DNA from: Opitutaceae bacterium
Lineage (GTDB): Bacteria; Verrucomicrobiota; Verrucomicrobiia; Opitutales; Opitutaceae
Direction of reading: 5' to 3'
Assembly (NCBI GenBank): GCA_016795545.1
Contig: JAEUGX010000054.1
Span: 152,207 to 216,206, forward strand
Length of the DNA stretch: 64,000 bases
Positions 17,014 to 24,991 of the stretch are shown piece after piece; the first letter of the stretch is position 1, and every line of letters starts with the position of its first letter. Under the pieces are notes generated by a model that saw nothing but the letters and a program-made list of their open reading frames with translations, ran no database searches and had not been told where the DNA came from. Made by a program: the position numbers and the translations under genes.

Positions 17014-18252
17014 CTAGTGTCCGCTTTTGGCCGGGGTGGCCGGCGGGGTGAAAGGCTGGCCGATGTCGGCGAGGAGCTGCCGGAACCAGGGCTGGTGGAT
17101 GTCGAAGGCCTTGCCGCCCTTGATGCGGGGGAACTCGATCGCGCGCAGTTCGTCGCCGCGCTCCTCGTCCTGGCCGATGAGGCCCGTCTCGCCCTTCCGG
17201 GCGCAGGCGATGGCCTTGAGCACGCAGGCGTCGATCAGCTTGAAATCCTCTTCGTTGGCCGGGGCGGAGCGGGCGAAGTAGCCGCTTTTCTGCACCAGGA
17301 CCTTCTCGGCGCCGAGCATCGCGGCGAAGCGCTCCGCGAACCATTTGCCGGGGTTGATGGTGTCGAGCCGGACATGGCCGAACGCGTCGCGCTCGATCTG
17401 GGCGCCGCGCGCGGCCATCTCGGCGATGATGCTGTCGAGTCCGGCGCCCTCGCTGACGAAGAGGTTGATGTTGCCCTGGCGGTCCATCAGCGCGCGCAGG
17501 CGCCGGGCCTCGGCCTCGATGTCGAGGGCCAGCTCGGGCACGTAGAGCGCGTGGACGGCGTAGCGCTCGCGCGCGAGGCCGATATCCGGCACCCACGGCA
17601 TGGCGGCCAGGCCCTGCTGGTACACGCGGGCGGTGGCGGCGGTGAGCCAGCCGCAGTTGCGGCCCATGACCTCGTGAACGATGAGCATGCGCGAGCTGGC
17701 GCCGAGCTCGGTGACGACGTTGCGGAAAAAGCGCGCGCCCTGCTCGGCGGCGGTCACCGCGCCGAGGCTCTGGCGGATCGGGATGATGTCGTTGTCGATG
17801 GTCTTCGGCAGGCCGATGACGTTGAGCCGGTACTGGTGCTTCTCCAGATAGGCCGCGAGGTCGGCCGCGGTGGTGTTGGTGTCGTCGCCGCCGACCGTGT
17901 GCAGGATGTCGATCCCGTCGCGCTGCAGCTGCGCGGCCGCGACGGCGAGGGGATCCTGGCCGGGCTTCACCAGGCCGCGTTTCACGCAGTCCTTCGCGTT
18001 GGTCAGCTTCACGCGGCTGTTGCCGATGACGCTGCCGCCGTATTGCCGCAGGACGCCGGCCTGGGCGCGGATGGCGGGAGTCACGGCGATGCTGTCGCCC
18101 AGGAGCAGGCCCTTGTAGCCGGACCGGTAGCAGAGGATGTCCCAGTCCGGGCACTGCTGCGTGTAGTGGAGGATCAGCTGGCCGACGGCGGCGCTGAGGC
18201 AGGGGGCGTGGCCGCCTGCGGTGAGGATCGCGACTTTCTTCTTTTGACTCAT
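17014..18252 (-). CDS. 6-phosphofructokinase, pyrophosphate-dependent type
   Basis: Phosphorylates fructose 6-phosphate in glycolysis. With the start at MSQKKK it has 412 residues; an in-frame ATG nine codons upstream (18279) has a weak GGAG and could also be used. Phosphate-binding loop ILTAGGHAPCLS, donor-site motif GGDDT at about 121-125, catalytic PKTIDND at about 149-155 and substrate motif MGRNCGWL are all present. Asp as the second acidic residue in GGDD, together with the PKT lysine, is the signature of PPi-dependent enzymes, where ATP enzymes have Gly. The reaction would then be reversible. Monocistronic in appearance, upstream of tRNA-Arg on the same strand. Confidence 0.9.
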   Translation of the reverse strand: MSQKKKVAILTAGGHAPCLSAAVGQLILHYTQQCPDWDILCYRSGYKGLLLGDSIAVTPAIRAQAGVLRQYGGSVIGNSRVKLTNAKDCVKRGLVKPGQDPLAVAAAQLQRDGIDILHTVGGDDTNTTAADLAAYLEKHQYRLNVIGLPKTIDNDIIPIRQSLGAVTAAEQGARFFRNVVTELGASSRMLIVHEVMGRNCGWLTAATARVYQQGLAAMPWVPDIGLARERYAVHALYVPELALDIEAEARRLRALMDRQGNINLFVSEGAGLDSIIAEMAARGAQIERDAFGHVRLDTINPGKWFAERFAAMLGAEKVLVQKSGYFARSAPANEEDFKLIDACVLKAIACARKGETGLIGQDEERGDELRAIEFPRIKGGKAFDIHQPWFRQLLADIGQPFTPPATPAKSGH

Positions 18253-18336
18253 GGGGAAGGCGAAAATGCCTCGGCCCATCGTGCGCTCGCTCCGGCCGGA
18301 GGCAACCGGGATGAAAGTAATATCGCGGCCGCCGCT

Positions 18337-19011
18337 TCAGGCGGCCGGGCGGCGGGACTTCCGCCACTCGCGGAAAAATTCGAAGACGATGGGGAGGACG
18401 GACAGGATGATGATGGCCAGAATCACCAGTTTGAAGTTCTTCTGCACGAAGGGCTGGGTGCCGAAGAGGAAGCCGGCGTAGGTGAAGAAGTAGATCCAGA
18501 TGAAGCCCCCGATGATATTGTACGCGATGAAGCGCGAGTAGGTCATCGAACCGACGCCCGCCACGAACGGCACGAAGGTGCGCACGATGGGCACGAAGCG
18601 GGCGAGGATGACGGCGCGCCCGCCGTACTTCTCGAAGAACTCGTGGGCGCGCTCGAGATGCTTCTTGCGGAGCCAGAAGGAATCCTCGCGGCGGAAGACG
18701 GCCGGGCCGATCTTGTTCCCGATCCAATAATTGAGGGTGTCGCCGATGACCGCGGCCACGAACAGCAGGGCGGCCATCAGGTGGACATTCAGCACCGGAT
18801 CGGGATGTTCGGGCGTCGGGGCGCAGAAGGCGCCGGCAGCGAACAGCAGGGAATCGCCCGGCAGGAAAGGGGTCACGACCAGCCCGGTCTCGGCGAAAAT
18901 GATCAGGAAGAGGATTCCATAGGTCCACAGTCCGTAGTCGGCGATGATCTCCTTGATGTGGACATCGATATGGAGAATGAAATCCAGGAGCTTCTTGATG
19001 AGGTCGATCAT
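18337..19011 (-). CDS. DedA family membrane protein
   Basis: 224-residue inner-membrane protein of the DedA/VTT (SNARE-associated Golgi) family, implicated in phospholipid flipping and membrane homeostasis. Features are the E-x-G-LVVTPFLPGDSLLF segment (membrane-embedded Glu and the F-P-x-P-G-type turn), GDTLNYWIG, and the re-entrant RFVPIVRTFVPFVAG motif with two conserved arginines. Four to five hydrophobic helices and a basic C-terminus (EFFREWRKSRR). It lies downstream of the small basic protein gene but is separated from it by a strong terminator. Confidence 0.93.
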   Translation of the reverse strand: MIDLIKKLLDFILHIDVHIKEIIADYGLWTYGILFLIIFAETGLVVTPFLPGDSLLFAAGAFCAPTPEHPDPVLNVHLMAALLFVAAVIGDTLNYWIGNKIGPAVFRREDSFWLRKKHLERAHEFFEKYGGRAVILARFVPIVRTFVPFVAGVGSMTYSRFIAYNIIGGFIWIYFFTYAGFLFGTQPFVQKNFKLVILAIIILSVLPIVFEFFREWRKSRRPAA

Positions 19012-19043
19012 GACGGGCGAAAGGAGATGGCCAGGACGGACAC

Positions 19044-19074
19044 AAAAAAGGCAGGCAGTGCTGGACTGCCTGCC
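19044..19074 (-). terminator. Rho-independent terminator after the small basic protein gene
   Basis: On the minus strand a perfect 9-bp stem GGCAGGCAG/CTGCCTGCC with a 7-base loop is followed by TTTTTT. It lies about 20 bases beyond the stop of the small basic protein and separates it from dedA. Confidence 0.9.
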
Positions 19075-19095
19075 AAGAGGGAACCCGGGGGTTGC

Positions 19096-19251
19096 TTAGA
19101 CGTCGGGCTTGGTCTTGCGGAGACCCTGCACGCGGTCGCCGGACTTCCACTGGCCGCGTTTCTTGAGGATTTCGACTCGTTCAAAACGCTTGAGGACGTT
19201 GCGCTTAACAACGAGGCCGCTGCCGGACTTGAGGCTGGGATGCTGGGACAT
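19096..19251 (-). CDS. Small basic protein (Chlamydia/Verrucomicrobia rRNA-associated family)
   Basis: 51 residues, very basic. Begins MSQHPSLKSGSGLV, continues VKRNVLKRFERVEIL and GQWKSGDRVQGL, ends LRKTKPDV. This is the pattern of the short basic protein family known from Chlamydiae and Verrucomicrobia, often encoded near rRNA genes; its role is unknown but ribosome or RNA association is suspected. No rRNA gene is within view here. It follows cutA after 13 bases and is closed by a strong terminator, so the two genes share a transcript. Too short for many gene callers. Good phylum marker. Confidence 0.88.
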   Translation of the reverse strand: MSQHPSLKSGSGLVVKRNVLKRFERVEILKKRGQWKSGDRVQGLRKTKPDV

Positions 19252-19264
19252 AAAAGGGTGCAGG

Positions 19265-19603
19265 TTAAGGTGATTGCGGATGCTGGAAGGGTCGGGATGT
19301 AGAGTTGGCCATCGCCCATGACAAGTATTTTTCGCCTACATTCTCGGCGCTTACCTCGATCCATTGCGGGGTTGCATAGGGGTGGTGGTTGTGAATCCAG
19401 CTCCCGAGGGCAGATGCGTTGGCGGGCAGATACTTAAACCATATCCGGTATTCCTCGGACCGGTTCAGTTTTCCATCCCAATGATAGAAGGAGGTGATCG
19501 GGCCGTCGACTTGCGCGCAGGCGGCCAGCCGGGTTTCCACTGCGCCGAGCGCGAGGCGGTCAGCATCGGCGCGGTTGCCAGTGGTTGTCCAAGCCACGAA
19601 CAT
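19265..19603 (-). CDS. cutA: Divalent-cation tolerance protein CutA
   Basis: 112 residues, the normal size of the trimeric CutA1 family linked to copper and divalent metal tolerance and possibly signalling. Visible family features: first strand FVAWTT, helix with LAACAQVDGPITSFYHWDG (the Cys plus Trp-x-Gly turn), EYRIWFKY strand, and HPYATPQWIEV, equivalent to the conserved HPYExP segment. The start is the ATG directly before FVAWTT; the longer frame upstream is antisense to rpoZ and unsupported. Transcribed with the small basic protein and divergent from rpoZ. Confidence 0.85.
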   Translation of the reverse strand: MFVAWTTTGNRADADRLALGAVETRLAACAQVDGPITSFYHWDGKLNRSEEYRIWFKYLPANASALGSWIHNHHPYATPQWIEVSAENVGEKYLSWAMANSTSRPFQHPQSP

Positions 19604-19744
19604 GCAGACAGTTTTAGCCAGTGCCGTCAGCGGGCAAAGCCAAATCGGCGGACTGACGCCCCGGTGCGGGACGTAAAAATTAGCCCTTGACCCTCCAGGG
19701 TGCGGGCGTAGGGCTATCCGTTCATCCGTTTTCCTCCCGCCACC

Positions 19745-19945
19745 ATGAGAGACGAATACATTCGCGACGCCCAGAAAGTCATTCAGGACCCGAACATCCT
19801 GATCAACGTGGTTTCCCGCCGCGTGAAGCAGCTTCGCCGTGGCAGCCGTCCGTTGGTCGAGTCGCTGGAAAAGCTCAGTCCCGAGGACATCGCCCTCCGC
19901 GAGATCATCGAGGGCAAGATCAGTTTTGAGCTGCACACCGCCTGA
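19745..19945 (+). CDS. rpoZ: RNA polymerase omega subunit
   Basis: 66-residue cytosolic subunit that helps beta-prime fold and assemble. The sequence has the omega core: VIQDPNILINVVSRRVKQL, Pro-Leu-Val-Glu, and SPEDIALREIIEGKISF, matching the conserved helices and the ALREI box. A near-perfect hairpin (19934-19956, CACACCGCC with GGCGGGTGTG) overlaps the stop codon but lacks a T-run. smpB follows 220 bases downstream on the same strand. Confidence 0.92.
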   Translation: MRDEYIRDAQKVIQDPNILINVVSRRVKQLRRGSRPLVESLEKLSPEDIALREIIEGKISFELHTA

Positions 19946-20165
19946 AGGCGGGTGTGGCGTTCCGTTGGGAGAAATCAGCCGGCGAGGCGCGGGAGCCGGG
20001 GAATCCGGGCGTTTGCCTTGGAATCGCGCGTGGTCGGGGTGTTGGTGGGGGCCAGGGCGGTCGACCTGGGTTTCGGCTGCCTGAGCAGGCACGCCCTTCT
20101 CTGCCAGCCCCGTTGGTTTTGTTTGTCACCCCGGTCTTGCCGCCGCAACACTGACCCAATCCCCC

Positions 20166-20639
20166 ATGGCCGCAAAACCCAAGGATGACTCGCGCTACAC
20201 GGAGCTTCGAAACTCGAAGGCCCTGCGGGACTATTTCATCCACGACAAGTTCGAGGCGGGGATCAAGCTCGTGGGCACCGAGGTGAAGTCGATCCGCGCC
20301 GGCAAGGCGCAGATCACCGACGCGTTCGCGCGGGTGGAGAAGGGCGGTGTCTGGCTGCACGGCGCCTACATCCAGGAATACTCGCATGGCGGGCCCACGC
20401 AGCATGCGCCGCGTCGTCCGCGGGTGCTGCTGCTGCACGATCGCGAGATCCGCAAGCTGCAGCAGGCGGTCGAGACGGGCGGCAAGACCATCGTGGCGCT
20501 CCGGATGTATTTCAAGCAGGCGCTGGTCAAGGTGGAGATCGCGACCGCGACCGGCAAAAAGCAGTTCGACAAGCGCGCCGACGTCAAAAAGCGTGAGCAG
20601 AATCTCGAGGCCAGGAAGGCCCTCAAACAACGCCGATGA
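20166..20639 (+). CDS. smpB: SsrA-binding protein SmpB
   Basis: Binds tmRNA and brings it to stalled ribosomes for trans-translation. 157 residues, typical. Features: YFIHDKFEAGIKLVGTEVKSIR (beta-barrel start), GAYIQEY, a HAPRRPRVLLLHDREI stretch, and a basic tail KKQFDKRADVKKREQ that enters the decoding centre. The stop overlaps the ATG of thrB (ATGA), so the two are translationally coupled. The tmRNA gene itself is not visible in the window. Confidence 0.96.
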   Translation: MAAKPKDDSRYTELRNSKALRDYFIHDKFEAGIKLVGTEVKSIRAGKAQITDAFARVEKGGVWLHGAYIQEYSHGGPTQHAPRRPRVLLLHDREIRKLQQAVETGGKTIVALRMYFKQALVKVEIATATGKKQFDKRADVKKREQNLEARKALKQRR

Positions 20640-21559
20640 AAAGAAAACAGCACACCCGCGTCACGATCCGCGTGCCCGGCAGCACCTCGAACCTGGGGGC
20701 GGGCTTCGACACGCTCGGGCTCGCGCTTACGATCTACAACCAGGTCACCCTGACCCGGGGCGACTGGCGGGGCGCCCGGGCGGCGACGCAGCGTGACGCG
20801 GCGGGCCTCGACATGGCCGATGAGGCGGCACGGCTGTTCTTCGTCCGCGCGGACGTCGAGGAATTCGGCTTCGAGCTGGCCATCACCGGGGACGTGCCCA
20901 TCTCCCGCGGACTGGGCTCCAGCGTGGCGCTGCGGGCCGGCGTCGTCGCGGGCCTGAATGAACTGGCCGGAGCGCGGCTGTCGAAGGACGATCTTTGCGC
21001 GCTGGTGACCCAGCTCGAGGGCCACCCGGACAACGCGACCCCCGCGGTCATCGGCGGGTTCTGCGTGGCGCGGTCCGATCCGCACACCGGCGAGCTGCTG
21101 GGTGTGCTGCGCCGGCCCATCGGACGCGAGCTGTGCTTTGTCGTCGTGTCGCCCGACCAGGAGCTGGAGACGCGGAAGGCGCGCGGCATCCTGCCGAAGG
21201 AGATTCCCTATTTCGACGCGATCAAGAGCGTGAACAGCGCGGCTTACGTCGTCGCCGCGCTGCTGTCCGGCGAGTACGACCGCCTGCGGCACGCCGTGCG
21301 TGATTTTCTGCACGAGCCTTACCGGCTGCCGCTGATTCCCGGCGCCAAGCAGGCCATTGAGGCCGGGATCGCGGCGGGCGCGCTGACCGGCTGGCTGAGC
21401 GGCAGCGGCACCAGCGTGCTGTGCGTGGCGCGTCCCCGGGTTGCGGCCAAGGTCGGTCGGGCGATGGCTGCGGCTTTCGCCAGCCACAAGCTGCCCGGCA
21501 CCACGCACCTGCTGTACGCGGAAAACGACGGCCTGCGGGTTTTAGCCCGGCGGGCGTGA
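20636..21559 (+). CDS. thrB: Homoserine kinase
   Basis: GHMP-superfamily kinase that makes O-phosphohomoserine for threonine synthesis. 307 residues. N-terminal motif VRVPGSTSNLGAGFD, ATP loop PISRGLGSSVALRAG, and C-terminal LTGWLSGSGTSVLC are the three GHMP signatures. Starts by a four-base overlap with smpB. The 3' end overlaps the convergent response regulator by 18 bases. No thrC or homoserine dehydrogenase is nearby. Confidence 0.94.
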   Translation: MKRKQHTRVTIRVPGSTSNLGAGFDTLGLALTIYNQVTLTRGDWRGARAATQRDAAGLDMADEAARLFFVRADVEEFGFELAITGDVPISRGLGSSVALRAGVVAGLNELAGARLSKDDLCALVTQLEGHPDNATPAVIGGFCVARSDPHTGELLGVLRRPIGRELCFVVVSPDQELETRKARGILPKEIPYFDAIKSVNSAAYVVAALLSGEYDRLRHAVRDFLHEPYRLPLIPGAKQAIEAGIAAGALTGWLSGSGTSVLCVARPRVAAKVGRAMAAAFASHKLPGTTHLLYAENDGLRVLARRA

Positions 21560-21976
21560 GCCGATGACTTTCGGGGGATAGGGGTCGGGCCAGTACTTCA
21601 CGACCTCCTCCGCGAGCGCGGTCCACTTGAAAGGCTTCCGGACGATCGCCTTCAGGGCTGGCACGGCGGCGAGCTCGCGTTCGGTGAACGTCATGTTGTA
21701 GGCCGTGATCATCACGACCGGCACGCCCGGTTTGATCTTCTGCACTTCCATGATGAACTGCAGGCCGTTCATGTCGGGCATCTGGAAATCGGTGACGACG
21801 AGCCCCACGTTGAGCTGCGGCATCGCGCGGATCGCGTCCGCCGGCTTGGTGTAGCCGTGCACGGGGCAGGCCAAATGTTCGCCGAGCAACTGCTGCAGGA
21901 GGTCGATGTAGGAAATCTCATCGTCGACGAGGACGACGATTTTGCCACCGGGCTGGGGCGGATGGGTTGACGACAT
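21542..21976 (-). CDS. Single-domain response regulator
   Basis: 144 residues, a stand-alone receiver domain without output domain. Acidic pair in VLVDDEISY, phospho-acceptor Asp in VVTDFQMPDMNGLQF, conserved Thr/Ala region MITAYN, and Lys in IVRKPFKW. The start is the ATG of MSSTHPP. Such CheY-like proteins relay phosphate or bind a partner; the obvious candidates in the window are the two hybrid kinases, but nothing links them directly. It overlaps the end of thrB by 18 bases tail-to-tail. Confidence 0.9.
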   Translation of the reverse strand: MSSTHPPQPGGKIVVLVDDEISYIDLLQQLLGEHLACPVHGYTKPADAIRAMPQLNVGLVVTDFQMPDMNGLQFIMEVQKIKPGVPVVMITAYNMTFTERELAAVPALKAIVRKPFKWTALAEEVVKYWPDPYPPKVIGSRPPG

Positions 21977-21988
21977 GGTGTGGGAGAG

Positions 21989-22010
21989 CCTGCCCTTTTC
22001 GGCAGGTTTT
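21989..22010 (+). terminator. Plus-strand hairpin with short T-run
   Basis: CCTGCC, CTTTTC, GGCAGG then TTTT. The stem can extend by two further pairs. It sits between the start of the response regulator and trmL. On the plus strand it would stop transcripts running from thrB antisense through the response regulator; on the minus strand it lies just upstream of that regulator. Confidence 0.5.
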
Positions 22011-22069
22011 CTAGGGGAAAACTTCTTGCCGTAAAGCGGATTAAGTACTCCAACCCGGGAGTGATCCAC

Positions 22070-22525
22070 GTGATCCTATTCCAGCCGCTGATTCCGCAAA
22101 ACACCGGCAATATCGGCCGGATGTGCGCGGTGACCCGGTCGCGGCTGCATCTGGTGCACCCGCTTGGCTTCGAGGTCACGGACCGCAACCTGAAGCGTGC
22201 GGGCATGGACTACTGGCATTCGCTCGATGTGCACCACCACGCCGACTGGGCCGCGTTCCGGGCGAGCCGGCTGGCACCGCGGCGGCTGTGGCTGCTGACG
22301 ACCCATGCGACGCAGAGCTACTGGTCGGTGGGTTATGCCGACGGCGACGGGCTGGTTTTCGGCAACGAGGAGGCCGGCGCGCCGGCCTGGCTGCACGACG
22401 AACTGGGCGCCGGCCAGCGGATCAAGATTCCGCATGCCAACGGCGAGCTGCGGTCGCTCAATCTCTCGACCGCGGCCGGCATCGCGACCTACGAGGCGCT
22501 GCGGCAACTGGGCACGATGACATAG
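22070..22525 (+). CDS. trmL: tRNA (cytidine/uridine-34 2'-O)-methyltransferase TrmL
   Basis: SPOUT-fold methyltransferase that modifies the wobble nucleotide of tRNA-Leu. 151 residues from the GTG at 22070, chosen because GGGAG precedes it by eight bases and family members begin at this strand (MILFQPLIPQNTGN). An alternative GTG lies three codons earlier. Knot motifs: PQNTGNIGRMCA, HPLGFEVTDRNLKRAGMDYW, FGNEEAGAPAW, and IPHANGELRSLNLSTAAGIATYE, all intact. Confidence 0.92.
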   Translation: MILFQPLIPQNTGNIGRMCAVTRSRLHLVHPLGFEVTDRNLKRAGMDYWHSLDVHHHADWAAFRASRLAPRRLWLLTTHATQSYWSVGYADGDGLVFGNEEAGAPAWLHDELGAGQRIKIPHANGELRSLNLSTAAGIATYEALRQLGTMT

Positions 22526-22609
22526 CGCGGGCGGGGAAGGCCCGCGGCGGTTACGGGGTTGAAGTCGACCGACCCATCCCACAGCTTGGGTCGCCCCAAC
22601 GGCAACTCC

Positions 22610-23869
22610 ATGGAACGACTACACGGCCTGCTCGGCGTCGCCCTGATCCTGGGCATCGCCTTCCTGTTTTCGAACAACCGACGGAAGATCAATGTGCGGC
22701 TGGTCGTGAGCGGCATCGCGCTGCAGGCGGCGATTGCGCTGCTGATCTTCAAGGTGGAGCCCGTGGCCCGGTTCTTCTCCCTGCTGGGGCACGGCATGGG
22801 CAAGCTGGAGGAGTTCGCCCGGCAGGGCGCCGCGTTCGTGTACGGCGGCATCGCGGTCGACCAGGGCGGCAAGATCGGCAATTACTTCGCCGGCGGCTTT
22901 GTCTTCGCGTTCAACGTCACGGCGACGATCATCCTGGTCTGCGCCCTCGTGGCCGTGCTTTATCATTTCGGCATCATGCAGCGCGTGGTGGCGGTCATCG
23001 CCCGCGCGATGAATTACGTCATGCGGGTCAGCGGCGCCGAGTCCCTGAGCAACGTGGCCAGCGCCTTTGTCGGCCAGGTCGAGGCCCAGGTGATGATCCG
23101 GCCCTACCTGGCCGGCATGACCAACAGCGAACTGCTGGCCTCGATGAGCGGCAGCCTGGCGTGCATCGCGGGCGGCATCCTGGTCGTCTATGCCAACATG
23201 GGCGCCGCGGCCGGGCTGGACCTGGCCCCGAAGCTCATCACCGCGAGCCTGATGGCCGCGCCGGGCGCGCTGGTGATCGCCAAGATCGTGTTCCCGGAGA
23301 CGCAGGAAAGCCAGACCATGGGGCGCGTGAAGCTCGAGGTGAAGAGCGACTACAGCAACGTCATCGACGCGATCTCCCACGGCGCGGCGGACGGGTTCAA
23401 GATCGCCATGAACGTGATCGCCATGCTCATCGGCTTCATCGCCGTCATCGCCTGTCTCGACTGGATCCTCGTCTCGATCGGCCACCTCTTCAACCCCGAC
23501 TTCCACCTCACGCTGAACTGGATCTTCGGCAAGCTCTTCTATCCCCTGGCCTGGGCGATGGGCGTGCCCGGACCGGACATCAGCAACGTGGCCACCCTGC
23601 TCGGCCAGAAGCTGACGATCAACGAATTCGTGGCCTTCCAGAACCTCACGAACAAGAGCGTACCGATCGTCACCGAAAAGGGACTGCTCATCCTCAGCAT
23701 CGCGATCTGCGGGTTTGCGAATTTCAGCAGCGTCGGCATGCAGATCGGCGGCATCGGCGCGCTGGCGCCCGAGCGCCGGACCGACCTGGCCAGGCTGGGC
23801 CTGAAGGCGCTGCTCTGCGGCACGCTCGCTTCCTATCTCTCGGCGACGATCGCGGGCATCATCATCTGA
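22610..23869 (+). CDS. Concentrative nucleoside transporter (NupC/CNT family)
   Basis: Inner-membrane cation-coupled nucleoside importer, 419 residues with the start at MERLHG. About nine to ten hydrophobic segments. Family landmarks: GKIGNYFAGGFVFAFNV, the SGAESLSNVASAFVGQVEA segment (corresponding to the G-x-E-S...N-x-F-x-G-Q-x-E nucleoside-binding helix), and GFANFSSVGMQIGG near the C-terminus (second binding helix). It stands alone with 333 bases to the next firm gene. Confidence 0.93.
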   Translation: MERLHGLLGVALILGIAFLFSNNRRKINVRLVVSGIALQAAIALLIFKVEPVARFFSLLGHGMGKLEEFARQGAAFVYGGIAVDQGGKIGNYFAGGFVFAFNVTATIILVCALVAVLYHFGIMQRVVAVIARAMNYVMRVSGAESLSNVASAFVGQVEAQVMIRPYLAGMTNSELLASMSGSLACIAGGILVVYANMGAAAGLDLAPKLITASLMAAPGALVIAKIVFPETQESQTMGRVKLEVKSDYSNVIDAISHGAADGFKIAMNVIAMLIGFIAVIACLDWILVSIGHLFNPDFHLTLNWIFGKLFYPLAWAMGVPGPDISNVATLLGQKLTINEFVAFQNLTNKSVPIVTEKGLLILSIAICGFANFSSVGMQIGGIGALAPERRTDLARLGLKALLCGTLASYLSATIAGIII

Positions 23870-24202
23870 TCGATTAAGGGCGGATTAAGCAATCCGCGCG
23901 CCGGCACGGACTCCTGATTAATTTCGGGGGTGAATTCCTTATTTTGGGGGACGAAAGGAACCGAGTGGGTCACGTGCTGTAACTAGACCGTCCGCGCCTC
24001 GTCTCAGCGGTGAATCTTCGCACATGGATTGGCTCGATCTCCTGCTCATGTTTGGCTGCGCCGTGGCGGCCGGCGCGGTGGCCCTGGTCTGCGGACTGGG
24101 GCTCCTCGTCTGGCTGGCGGGCGGGCGGCGGCGCGAGCGCTGAGCTCCGGGGCCCGCGCTGCGGGCTTGTGGCGCGACGCGGGCGGCTGGTAGCGTCGCC
24201 GA
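23870..24202. other. Intergenic stretch with a hairpin and a possible small gene
   Basis: 333 bases between the nucleoside transporter and the gamma-carbonic anhydrase. A perfect 7-bp hairpin (GCGGATT AAGC AATCCGC, 23880-23897) lies ten bases after the transporter stop but has no T-run. The only other structure is the 39-codon frame listed separately at 24024-24143. Confidence 0.5.
24024..24143 (+). CDS. Putative 39-residue single-pass membrane protein
   Basis: An ATG-TGA frame encodes MDWLDLLL, a 25-residue hydrophobic helix rich in Ala, Val, Gly and Leu, and a basic end GGRRRER. The pattern of an acidic N-terminus, one transmembrane helix and a positively charged cytoplasmic tail is what a real small membrane protein looks like. 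There is no Shine-Dalgarno, and in such GC-rich DNA a frame of this length can occur by chance. Function unknown. Confidence 0.3.
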   Translation: MDWLDLLLMFGCAVAAGAVALVCGLGLLVWLAGGRRRER

Positions 24203-24736
24203 ATGGACATCCAAGCGCGCTTGCAGCGTTACCTCGGCCGCAATCCGGACACCGCCCGCGCGGCGTTTGTCGCCGCCAACGCCACGGTCATCGGGGACGT
24301 CACTCTCGGCCCGCTTTCCAGCGTCTGGTATGGCGCCGTGCTGCGCGGTGACATCAACACCATCGAGGTGGGGGAGGGCTCCAACATCCAGGACCTGGCC
24401 GTGGTGCACCTGGCGGACGACTACGGCGCCACGATCGGCCGTTACTGCACGATCGGCCACAGCGCGATCATCCACGCCTGCGAGATCGGCGACGAGTGCC
24501 TGATCGGCATGGGAGCGACGATCCTCGACGGCGCCCGGATCGGCGACCGCTGCATCGTGGGGGCCAACACCCTGGTGACGCAGCGCTTCGTGGCGCCCCC
24601 GGGATCTATGATCCTGGGTTCGCCCGCCAAGGTGGTGCGGCCGCTGACGGAAGCGGAGAAGCAAAGCCTCCGACCCTGGGCCGAGAAGTATGTCGAGACC
24701 GCCCGCGCCCACGCCGCCCGCTTCGGCGCGGCCTGA
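24203..24736 (+). CDS. Gamma-class carbonic anhydrase-like protein (YrdA/PaaY type)
   Basis: 177-residue left-handed beta-helix protein built on hexapeptide repeats (for example TVIGDV, ATIGRY, CIVGAN). The metal-site histidines are present in VVHLAD and in TIGHSAIIH, the same spacing as in gamma-carbonic anhydrases. The C-terminal helix (EAEKQSLRPWAEKYVETA) packs against the trimer. Proteins of this subgroup range from true carbonic anhydrases to acyltransferase-like or thioesterase roles, so activity is uncertain. Appears monocistronic; the 255 bases after it hold only a weak 5-bp hairpin (24920-24935). Confidence 0.9.
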   Translation: MDIQARLQRYLGRNPDTARAAFVAANATVIGDVTLGPLSSVWYGAVLRGDINTIEVGEGSNIQDLAVVHLADDYGATIGRYCTIGHSAIIHACEIGDECLIGMGATILDGARIGDRCIVGANTLVTQRFVAPPGSMILGSPAKVVRPLTEAEKQSLRPWAEKYVETARAHAARFGAA

Positions 24737-24991
24737 TCCGGCACGCAGCTGCGTCTCCCTTCCGTAGCCCTGCCCGGGAGGGCCGGGATCGGCCAAGGCG
24801 GAGGCTCCCGGGGAAGCATGCCATCAGGGGTGGCCGTGGGAAAACGTCGAGGCGAGCCCGCTGACTGCGCGAATGGGCGCGAATCGAGGAGAGCGAGGAG
24901 AAGGAGTTGAGCGTTGAGCGCCCGGACATTCGGGCTTTCAGTTTTCGGGCTTCCTCCGGCATGGGTTTGAATCGGCGGCGGCGGCCGATCT

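Noticed and set aside
24920..24950. Weak hairpin GCCCG/CGGGC with T-rich tail after the gamma-carbonic anhydrase
   Set aside because: Only 5 bp and interrupted T-run; not strong enough to call a terminator.
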